Below are positions 1 to 6,768 of a DNA stretch of 64,000 bases, in pieces; positions within the stretch are counted from its first letter, which is position 1, and each line of letters starts with the position of its first letter. Below the pieces are notes generated by a model. That model searched no databases. It was given only the letters and a program-made list of their open reading frames with translations, and was not told where the DNA came from. The DNA is from Ilyomonas limi (GTDB taxonomy: Bacteria > Bacteroidota > Bacteroidia > Chitinophagales > Chitinophagaceae). The stretch spans positions 98,068 to 162,067 of the forward strand of contig NZ_SZQL01000015.1 of the NCBI RefSeq assembly GCF_005233845.1. The letters are read 5' to 3'. Position numbers and translations under genes: made by a program.

Positions 1-208
1 CTAAGAAGTAATTGATCGTTCTCGCTTCTTCTGAATTGCCTTTTGCACGCCCCGCTTCTTTGGACCATGCCCTCGATGAAATATAACGTTGTGTACTTTG
101 CTCAAACCGCTCTCCATTAATAGTAACACGCAGGTAAATTGGTGTAAGCCCGTCTTTGGTTTGTTTTGATGTTTTGCTGTAAAAAAGAATACTCAATTTC
201 GTGTCCAT
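1..208 (-). CDS. Tyrosine recombinase / phage-type integrase, N-terminal part, cut by the window edge
   Basis: The reading frame stays open from the start codon to base 1, so only about 69 residues are visible. They begin MDTKLSILFYSK and contain TPIYLRVTINGERFEQST, the pattern of the N-terminal Arm DNA-binding domain found in Bacteroidota tyrosine recombinases. The core-binding and catalytic (R...HxxR...Y) domains would lie outside the window, so activity cannot be judged. Two ATGs sit side by side, at 209-211 and 206-208. A strong Shine-Dalgarno AAGGAGG at 214-220 is 2 nt from the first and 5 nt from the second, so I chose the second. Such a strong ribosome site is unusual for Bacteroidota and fits a gene of mobile origin. 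The gene points away from tRNA-Asp, 250 bp to its right. Confidence 0.75.
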   Translation of the reverse strand, partial: MDTKLSILFYSKTSKQTKDGLTPIYLRVTINGERFEQSTQRYISSRAWSKEAGRAKGNSEEARTINYFL

Positions 209-308
209 CATTGCCTCCTTATCTTTTGAGGTTAAAAATAAATGGTTAGTATATGCCGGTCAAGATGTCCATTTGCTGGACTGCTTACCTGGCCTACGTT
301 TCAGCGCA

Positions 309-349
309 ATTCGGTTACCCGGAACCAAATAATTTTCGGGTAACCGAAT
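309..349. repeat. Perfect 13-bp inverted repeat between integrase and tRNA-Asp
   Basis: The arm ATTCGGTTACCCG (309-321) is repeated exactly in inverted form at 337-349, with a 15-bp AT-rich spacer. Neither side is followed by a T-run, so it is not a typical terminator. It lies about 100 bp upstream of the integrase start. It could be an operator for the integrase gene or part of a recombination site. Which of these it is cannot be decided from the sequence. Confidence 0.7.
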
Positions 350-404
350 AGAGCACTTTCCGATTGAGTTCTTTTGATACTTTTTGATAAGGGCAGAAAA
401 CAAA

Positions 405-437
405 AAAAGCTCACAACCAATAAGTTTGTGAGCTTTT
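405..437 (-). terminator. Rho-independent terminator of tRNA-Asp
   Basis: A perfect 12-bp stem (AAAAGCTCACAA against TTGTGAGCTTTT) with a 9-nt loop is followed on the minus strand by a T-rich tract. It lies 24 bp downstream of the 3' end of tRNA-Asp and shields it from the integrase side. Confidence 0.85.
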
Positions 438-460
438 AATACGATTTGATATCAATGTTG

Positions 461-534
461 CGGACCGGACGGGACTCGAACCCGCGACCTCTGCCGTGAC
501 AGGGCAGCATTCTAACCAACTGAACTACCGATCC
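461..534 (-). tRNA. tRNA-Asp (GTC)
   Basis: The 74-nt minus-strand sequence starts GGATCGG and ends CCGGTCC plus discriminator G, giving a 7-bp acceptor stem with one wobble pair. The T arm reads GGTTCGAGTCC. The anticodon loop CTGTCAC carries GTC. The 3' CCA is not encoded. A tyrosine recombinase gene lies just beyond its 3' end, so this tRNA may be an integration site. Confidence 0.97.
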
Positions 535-608
535 TCCTTTCTTCCCTTTCGGGGGTGCAAATATAAGGGGAAACAATTTTTCTTAGCAAAACTTTCTGCC
601 TTTATTTT

Positions 609-616
609 TACTTTTG
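609..616 (+). promoter_or_regulatory. Bacteroidota -7 box (TACTTTTG) for accA
   Basis: The octamer TACTTTTG fits the Bacteroidota sigma-70 -7 consensus TAnnTTTG. It ends 20 bp before the accA start, which leaves room for a short leader. No clear -33 TTTG element is seen at the usual spacing. Confidence 0.5.
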
Positions 617-636
617 TCTTTTATCTAAATCAGATT

Positions 637-1608
637 ATGCCGCAATATCCTAACAGACAGTTTCTCGATTTTGAACAACCTATTAAAGAATTATACGAAC
701 AAATAGACCAGACTAAAAAGCTGGCGGCCAAAAATCCAAAGATTAATTATGAACAAACGCTCCAGCAGTTGGAACATTCGATACTTGAAAAAAGGCATGA
801 GATAACCGGGCAGCTCACACCTTGGCAACGGGTACAGCTCAGCCGTCACCCCGACCGCCCTTACACGCTCAAGTATGTTGAAAAAATGTCCACCAGCTTT
901 ATAGAACTGCACGGCGACCGTAATGTAAGAGATGATAAAGCAATGGTGGGCGGCTTTGCTGAACTGGACGGGCAAACGGTGATGTTTATTGGTCAGCAAA
1001 AAGGTGCCAATACCAAACTGCGGCAACTACGCAACTTTGGAATGGCCAATCCCGAAGGTTACCGCAAAGCCCTGCGCCTGATGAAGCTCGCTGAAAAATT
1101 CAACAAACCTATTATTACACTCATAGATACGCCGGGCGCCTTCCCAGGTGCGGAAGCTGAAGAGCGCGGACAGGGCGAAGCTATTGCCCGCAACATTTAC
1201 GAAATGATACGCCTTAAAGTACCGGTTATTTGCGTGATTATTGGCGAAGGTGCCAGCGGCGGCGCATTGGGTATTGGCGTAGGCGACCGCGTGCTAATGA
1301 TGGAAAACACCTGGTACACCGTTATCTCGCCCGAAAACTGTAGTTCTATTCTCTGGCGTAGCTGGGAGAAAAAAGAAGTGGCCGCCGAGCAATTGAAGCT
1401 TACTTCCAAAGACATGCAAGGCTTTGGACTAGTGGATGAAATAGTGCCCGAGCCGGAAGGTGGCGCACACTGGAACTACGACGAAGCTGCGCAACTGCTT
1501 AAAGAAGCCATCATACGCAACCTGAATGAAGTAAAAGATATTCCCGCAGAAACGCGTATTGAACAGCGCATAGAAAAGTTTGGAAAAATGGGTTTTTGGG
1601 AAGAATAG
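637..1608 (+). CDS. accA: Acetyl-CoA carboxylase carboxyltransferase subunit alpha
   Basis: AccA is the alpha half of the carboxyltransferase that moves the carboxyl group from biotin to acetyl-CoA to give malonyl-CoA, the first committed step of fatty-acid synthesis. It works in the cytoplasm with AccD and the biotin carrier and carboxylase. The product is 323 residues, close to the 319 of E. coli. Family motifs are clear: IDTPGAFPG (163-171), [12 protein letters not shown] (203-214) and [11 protein letters not shown] (230-240, matching the E. coli ISPEGCASILW stretch). The frame is open upstream to base 496 across the tRNA, but the family start is [13 protein letters not shown] at 637, which also lies just after a good -7 box. 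No accD is in view, which is normal because the subunits are often unlinked. Confidence 0.96.
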   Translation: MPQYPNRQFLDFEQPIKELYEQIDQTKKLAAKNPKINYEQTLQQLEHSILEKRHEITGQLTPWQRVQLSRHPDRPYTLKYVEKMSTSFIELHGDRNVRDDKAMVGGFAELDGQTVMFIGQQKGANTKLRQLRNFGMANPEGYRKALRLMKLAEKFNKPIITLIDTPGAFPGAEAEERGQGEAIARNIYEMIRLKVPVICVIIGEGASGGALGIGVGDRVLMMENTWYTVISPENCSSILWRSWEKKEVAAEQLKLTSKDMQGFGLVDEIVPEPEGGAHWNYDEAAQLLKEAIIRNLNEVKDIPAETRIEQRIEKFGKMGFWEE

Positions 1609-1996
1609 GTTATGGATGTATAGCTTTCTGAAAAGGGGCATAAACTTTACACTATATTATTGTAGCAAGCTGGAATGATTAACCTCAACAACAATCAGAA
1701 GCTGATTAAAAGTTAAGTATTTGGAACCGAGAAGATACCAGGAATACAGAGCGGCACAAGTAAGAATAAAAGGTACTTGATGTAATACTGCCTGCCGACA
1801 GATGAATTCGTCTTATTGAATTTTCGTGGTTCTATTCTTCTATTTTAGCAAGTACAAATTTTCAATGTTAAAGGCGATGTTTTAAACTTCAAACTTTTCC
1901 TGAAAGCATCAATTACCTGACATTGAAAACCGGTTATAAAAATTTATCTTTTATTTTTTATATATACAATTTCGTATATTGCAACAACTTTCTCAA

Positions 1997-2027
1997 AAAT
2001 AAAAAGGCCACTATAGAAATAGCGGCC
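1997..2027 (-). terminator. Minus-strand terminator downstream of the LytTR gene
   Basis: On the minus strand an 8-bp stem GGCCGCTA/TAGTGGCC (one G-U pair) closes a TTTCTA loop and is followed by TTTTTATTTTT. A near copy with a compensated base pair lies at 48343-48364. Confidence 0.75.
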
Positions 2028-2064
2028 GTTGTACTTATTTAAAAGCACATGAGAATTATATAGG

Positions 2065-2096
2065 AAGTAAGAACGTTGCTGTTCTTACTTTTTTAT
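2065..2096 (+). terminator. Plus-strand terminator between accA and the LytTR gene
   Basis: A perfect 10-bp stem AAGTAAGAAC/GTTCTTACTT with loop GTTGCT runs into TTTTTTATTTT on the plus strand. It lies about 450 bp past the accA stop, so it may end a long accA read-through or an unseen short transcript. Confidence 0.75.
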
Positions 2097-2097
2097 T

Positions 2098-2478
2098 TTA
2101 CATCTCTGCAATCCATTTGCGAAAATAGGGCGCCGTTTCCTGGCTTACAATTATTGAGTGGTTCAAATCGGGCAGCGTCATATCCACTATCAGCTTTACT
2201 TTCTGGTAGGGCTTGTAGCCTTTTACAAAATTGATATTGACAATATACTTTCTGTTTGCACGAAAGAATACGGTATTGTCAAGCCCAGCTTCCAGCATGC
2301 TCAGGTTTTTATCTACTACATACTTTTGCTTCATTTTATCTATAGCAAATACCAGTTTTTCTTCGGTGTAAAAAAAGACTACGTCTTCTAGTTTTAGCAA
2401 GATATATTCCACCCCTTTTTTCACCAGGATACGGGTACGTTTTTTTGTGTCTTTCTCATTCATTAGAGTGGTCATCAT
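2098..2478 (-). CDS. LytTR DNA-binding domain protein without a receiver domain
   Basis: The 126-residue product is almost entirely a LytTR DNA-binding domain, the beta-rich fold at the C-terminus of LytR/AlgR response regulators. Supporting stretches are ILLKLEDVVFFYTEEKLVF, FFRANRKYIVNINFV and HSIIVSQETAPYFRKW. The usual N-terminal receiver domain is missing, so it cannot be a standard phospho-regulated response regulator. The extra N-terminus is short and charged (MNEKDTKKRTR), and translation could start at either of two internal ATGs near 2478. No histidine kinase is adjacent. LytTR-only proteins are known in Bacteroidota as stand-alone transcription factors. The target genes are unknown. 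Confidence 0.85.
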   Translation of the reverse strand: MMTTLMNEKDTKKRTRILVKKGVEYILLKLEDVVFFYTEEKLVFAIDKMKQKYVVDKNLSMLEAGLDNTVFFRANRKYIVNINFVKGYKPYQKVKLIVDMTLPDLNHSIIVSQETAPYFRKWIAEM

Positions 2479-2963
2479 TTTCTTTAATATTTAATGTTTC
2501 TCTATTTTATCACATTTCTTTTATCATCACTTAAGACGTTAATAATGGGCGTTTTCTTATGCTGCTTATGGTGCGTAACAGGTCAGCTATTTATATTGTG
2601 AAATTAACTGCTTTAACAAAAGGTAATGGCTTTTCTACGTGAGCGGAAAATACAATGGATGAGTGCGACACATTTCGTAGATTAAATAAATAGTGAAGGA
2701 TGAAAATAAAAGCGTGAAGCATGAATTTTTTTATCTGAAACCTATGAAGTTTATTTTGATGTATCCGGAAAGTTCTAACTGTTAAAATACATAGTAAAAA
2801 GCAGAAATCAACGCCCTCATTTCACACGGATCTTCAAACAACCGATGAATGGCATATAGATAGTGATGGCAACTACTCTGAGGCGCAGTTACAAGCTATA
2901 TAACCGGCTAAAGTATTAGTACAGGTAAGAATATCGCCTTATACAGAGAATATTTATAATCAT
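2479..2963. other. Intergenic stretch, possibly with a decayed coding fragment
   Basis: No intact gene is seen. A plus-strand frame without a start codon ends in TAA at about 2903 and reads FHTDLQTTDEWHIDSDGN near its end. It looks protein-like but is too short to assign. It could be the tail of a lost gene or chance. Confidence 0.3.
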
Positions 2964-3698
2964 TTACAGTGGTTGTTGCTCCTGCACTTTCCTAAGCTGT
3001 TCATGATCGGTTAAGTCAAGGCATAAAGGAGTGATAGATACAAAATCATTTTCGAACGCCCACCTGTCTGAACCTTCTTCAGCAGCTTCCAATGGTCTTA
3101 CGTTAAACCAGTAATGTTTCCTGCCAAATGGGTCCGTTCCGGGCATTACAATACCATCGTAAAATCTTACCGACTGCCTCGTCCACTTAATATCTCTGGG
3201 GTTTTCAGGCAGGTTTACATTATACAGCCCTTTTCCCTGCGTTTTTAACAGCAGCTCTAAACATTGCTCTACAAAAGGGACAAGCTTATCAAAATCAGGT
3301 TCTGATTTACCAACAAGGGTACTGAATGCAATGCCTTTATACCCTAGCAAAACACCTTGCTTCGCAGCCGCAAGCGTGCCGGAATGCCACATACCATTAC
3401 CCAAATTGGGCCCCATATTAATACCCGACAATACTACATCTGTATTGGCATGTATATGTGTACCTAAGGCCACGCAATCGCCCGGTGTGCCATTAACACG
3501 AAAAGCCTCTATGCCTTCAAATTTTATGGGTGCGGCTTTTATAGACAAAGGTTTGGAGTGGGTAACTGCATGCCCCATAGAAGATTGTTCCACATCGGGT
3601 GCTACAACCGTTACCTGTCCAAATTTTAAAGCTGACTTAGCCAATGCAGCGATACCGGGGCTGTATATACCATCATCGTTTGAAATAAGTATTTTCAT
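2964..3698 (-). CDS. surE: 5'/3'-nucleotidase SurE
   Basis: SurE is a metal-dependent phosphatase that removes the phosphate from nucleoside 5'- and 3'-monophosphates, linked to stationary-phase survival. The 244-residue product has the family N-terminus MKILISNDDG with the acidic metal ligands D8 and D9. It also has the SSMGHA loop around residue 40 and SGINMGPNLG (91-100), which supplies the metal-binding asparagine N94. Length and start match the family. It is divergent from the lipid kinase gene at 3770, with a 71-bp shared promoter region. Confidence 0.96.
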   Translation of the reverse strand: MKILISNDDGIYSPGIAALAKSALKFGQVTVVAPDVEQSSMGHAVTHSKPLSIKAAPIKFEGIEAFRVNGTPGDCVALGTHIHANTDVVLSGINMGPNLGNGMWHSGTLAAAKQGVLLGYKGIAFSTLVGKSEPDFDKLVPFVEQCLELLLKTQGKGLYNVNLPENPRDIKWTRQSVRFYDGIVMPGTDPFGRKHYWFNVRPLEAAEEGSDRWAFENDFVSITPLCLDLTDHEQLRKVQEQQPL

Positions 3699-3769
3699 AA
3701 TTTTTCTCCCGTATTTTCATGCCAGATAAATTGGTATGATTTTAAAACCCAAGATATAAAGATCCCACT

Positions 3770-4660
3770 ATGAAAGTTGCAAGGCTGTTTCATAATCCCA
3801 AAGCGGGTGACGAAGGTCATGGTAAAGAGGAACTGGTTTCGCAAATTGAAGCTGCCGGTTTTGAATGCAGGTATTCATCTGTAAAAGGATGGTTTTGGGA
3901 CAACTTTGAAAAGGATGTTGATTTTGTAATAGTTGCCGGTGGCGATGGCACCGTAAGAAAAATAACCAAAGAATTATTAGATAGAAAAGTACTGGATAAA
4001 ACATTTCCTATTGCCCTGTTGCCTATGGGCACAGCAAATAACATCAGTAAAACCTTACAAATTACAGGGAGTACAGAAGCTATTATTCAATCGTGGCACA
4101 AGGGAAAAATAAAAAAGTATGATGTAGGTAAGATCAGTAATGTAAAGGATGCTTCCTTTTTTCTTGAGAGCTTTGGCTATGGGTTGTTTCCTTACCTCAT
4201 GCAGGTAATGAAAAAAGAAACATCAGCAGACACGCCGGAACAGCGTATACAAACGGCATTGCATGAACTACACAACATTACCCTTTCGTACGAACCAAAA
4301 AAATGTAACCTGATAATAGACGGGAAGGATTATTCGGGGAAATTTTTACTTGCAGAAGTAATGAATATACGCTCTATCGGCCCTAATCTTTTTTTGTCGC
4401 AAAATGGCGATCCCGGTGATGGTGAAATGGAAGTAGTGCTGCTGCCGGAAGAGGATAAAGAAAAGTTTGCTGCTTACATCTCCGATAAAGTAAGTGGCAA
4501 CGAAGAGAACTATGACTTTAAAACAATTAAAGCAAAGAACGTAACATTAAACTGGGATGGAACGCATGTACATGCAGACGATGAGGTTTTAAAAATTAAA
4601 GATAAAGCAGAAGTAGCAATTGAAGTAAAGCCAGGTTTGTTGGAGTTTTTGGCGCCCTAA
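3770..4660 (+). CDS. Diacylglycerol kinase / YegS-like lipid kinase
   Basis: This cytoplasmic 296-residue enzyme belongs to the DAGK catalytic family (YegS/DgkB/sphingosine-kinase type), which moves the gamma phosphate of ATP to a lipid hydroxyl. The nucleotide-binding motif GGDGT is at 57-61, followed by LPMGTANN (84-91). The C-terminal beta-sandwich half contains the conserved turn GDPGDGEMEVV. The true lipid substrate cannot be read from sequence. It is divergent from surE and convergent with the GH43 gene. Confidence 0.88.
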   Translation: MKVARLFHNPKAGDEGHGKEELVSQIEAAGFECRYSSVKGWFWDNFEKDVDFVIVAGGDGTVRKITKELLDRKVLDKTFPIALLPMGTANNISKTLQITGSTEAIIQSWHKGKIKKYDVGKISNVKDASFFLESFGYGLFPYLMQVMKKETSADTPEQRIQTALHELHNITLSYEPKKCNLIIDGKDYSGKFLLAEVMNIRSIGPNLFLSQNGDPGDGEMEVVLLPEEDKEKFAAYISDKVSGNEENYDFKTIKAKNVTLNWDGTHVHADDEVLKIKDKAEVAIEVKPGLLEFLAP

Positions 4661-4728
4661 CTTTCCGTCTTTACCGTAGCGTATCAAAGTATGCGGGAAT
4701 TGCTTTAATAAAAAGTATTAAAAACACA

Positions 4729-5892
4729 TCATTCATTAATAATTTTCCTTACACCCGAGGGAAGCTTTTGCGGTGTGGTGGTAGGTCCAAAGACGGTTAT
4801 TTTTCCATCCTTCACCTGCATGCGGTCAATAAATACCACTCTTTCGTCGCCTGTTTTGGTAGTTCTTGCATGATAAACGCAAAACATCTCTTTGCCATCC
4901 GGTGAGTATGTAATGCTGTTGTGCCCCGTACCGGTTACGGTACCACCTTTATCTGTATTTTTCTGCAGCACCGGATTATTGGCAGCTTTCTTATAAGGAC
5001 CTAAAGGTGATGTAGCAGTGGCATAACCAACGGCATAATACTGACCACCGAAGTAGTTGGCGGAATACATGATATAATACGTGTCTTCTTTTTTAAACGT
5101 AACAGAACCTTCGGTCCAGCGGCGGTTCACTTCGTGGGCTGTTACAGACCGGCTTTCCCATTCTGCCTGTTTGTCGCTGAGATGAACGGGCGGGCGCAGC
5201 AACAAAACCGGTTCGCCAATGACGCCGGAAAAATCAGGTCTGAGTTCAACACTATATACCCAGCTTTCTTCAATCTCCTTATACCAGCCTTTTTCTTGTG
5301 CCCAATCAGCAATTTCGCTTTCCACCGGGTGTTTGTAAGCTACGCGGGAGTAGTACAGATAAACTTTGCCGTCCGTATCAAAAAACACATTGGCATCAAT
5401 AGTGGGATAGCCAGGGTCAAAAACAGGTTTATTGGCTAAATCAATGAATGGACCGGTAGGCTTATCTGCTACTGCCACCCCAATGCGGAAATTCTCCGCT
5501 TCATGGGTTGGATTTTCCTTCCATTGCGCACTGTAAAACAGGTAAAATTTACCCTTTACCTCATACACTTCAGGCGCCCAATACGCACCACCCCAGTTGG
5601 CAGCCGGGTCGCTCCAGCCATTTTTATTGTCATGAAAATATACCTGCCCTTCACGCTTCCAGTTCACCATATCTTTTGATGAATAAGCGGCAAATCCTTT
5701 ATCTGCTCCGCCTCCGGTACCATACATGTAATACATATCGCCCGTATACAACACAAAAGGGTCACCAAACTGCACGTCCAATGGATTTGAAAAAGTAGCG
5801 TTGACCTTAGCAACACGTTGCGTTGTTTGAGCTATCGCCGCGTGCAAAGAAATTTCTATGAAAAAGAATAAAAAAAGCAGGATATTTTTCAT
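4729..5892 (-). CDS. Secreted glycoside hydrolase family 43 enzyme
   Basis: GH43 enzymes are five-bladed beta-propellers that invert arabinofuranosides, xylosides or related bonds in plant polysaccharides. The 387-residue product starts with a signal peptide (MKNILLFLFFF...IAQ, cleaved near residue 21). All three catalytic acids can be placed: D44 in FGDPFV (base), D167 in TIDANVF (pKa modulator) and E261 in WTEGS (acid). Other family stretches are YWAPEVY (104-110) and TGHNSITYSPDG (322-333). The frame is open further upstream, but the signal peptide fixes the start at 5892, or at 5901 if the first of two nearby ATGs is used. No second domain is attached. Substrate cannot be fixed from sequence, and an 870-bp gap separates it from the SusCD locus. 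Confidence 0.9.
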   Translation of the reverse strand: MKNILLFLFFFIEISLHAAIAQTTQRVAKVNATFSNPLDVQFGDPFVLYTGDMYYMYGTGGGADKGFAAYSSKDMVNWKREGQVYFHDNKNGWSDPAANWGGAYWAPEVYEVKGKFYLFYSAQWKENPTHEAENFRIGVAVADKPTGPFIDLANKPVFDPGYPTIDANVFFDTDGKVYLYYSRVAYKHPVESEIADWAQEKGWYKEIEESWVYSVELRPDFSGVIGEPVLLLRPPVHLSDKQAEWESRSVTAHEVNRRWTEGSVTFKKEDTYYIMYSANYFGGQYYAVGYATATSPLGPYKKAANNPVLQKNTDKGGTVTGTGHNSITYSPDGKEMFCVYHARTTKTGDERVVFIDRMQVKDGKITVFGPTTTPQKLPSGVRKIINE

Positions 5893-6768
5893 AATGGCCA
5901 TTGTATTTCGTAAAAAACAAATGTAGGCTAATACCGCATTCAAACAGGCACTAGTTACCAGTAAGAATCCTCGGCGGTAAGCCGTGAGTTTAAAAGCGCA
6001 TGTGGTACTATTTAAGTCTAAGAAGCTGTTTAGAAATAATTGCTTTACCCACAAAGGCGCTAAGGGCACAAAGAATGATAAAGCATACTTCGTGTAACCC
6101 CGTCTTCATTCAGGCAGGTTCTTTTCTTTAGGTCTTAGCGGTTCCTGATTCGTATAGAATTTAAACAACCTTTAATTGATATAGCATTAAGGCTAAAGAA
6201 GATAACAAAAATGTAATAAAAACGAACAATCGTCCTCCGGGAAGACTGGTTTTCCATTGAATAATTAAGGAATATCCTTCTATTGTTTTTGCATCAAAAA
6301 AGGGTAACTGAACCTAATAAATCTGAAGGTTGTAAAGCCACCCGAAAGCATCAAATTGCCTGTTAATTGACCCGACCTGAAAAAAGCTGGCTGTATTTAG
6401 TAAGCAAATTCTGTCATTGGTTGGTGACGGCAGTTCATCCTGAATACGGTTGATATATTTTGATGTTAGCCAGGTGACATGTAAAATTATTCTTGCGTGC
6501 GAAGTGTGTCGGAGATGGTTGAAGACAGGCATGGCAAAATGCCTATAATTATAACTTATCACTTGCCGACAAACAAATGGTATAAAGTGGTAAAAAAACA
6601 ATAGCCGAATAATACTTGATGCACACACAGGCTGGAACTCAAAGGAGAATTATTCAGAAAGAAAAACAACCAATACAAGAAAACAAAAAAGACAATAAAC
6701 TTTACTTCAGGAAGGTTATTCCTGCACCAATTAAATATATCTCAAAACTAAGATCAAACTGGTTTTTA
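5893..6768. other. Long gene-poor gap between GH43 and the 719-residue protein
   Basis: No gene is convincing. Open frames of about 100 codons on both strands overlap each other and match nothing I recognise. Near 6050-6073 lies CACAAAGGCGCTAAGGGCAC, a low-complexity word typical of Bacteroidota intergenic repeats. Confidence 0.5.

Larger units (their letters stand above)
1609..2097. other. Intergenic stretch between accA and the LytTR gene
   Basis: No gene is apparent. The right part holds two terminators of opposite direction (1997-2027 and 2065-2096). Around 1788-1800 there is a CTGCCTGCCGACAG word of a kind that recurs between genes elsewhere in the window (for example near 19250 and 60830). 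Confidence 0.6.

Noticed and set aside
2098..2478. LytTR protein as a normal two-component response regulator
   Set aside because: No receiver domain is present and no histidine kinase gene is adjacent, so it is annotated as a stand-alone DNA-binding protein.
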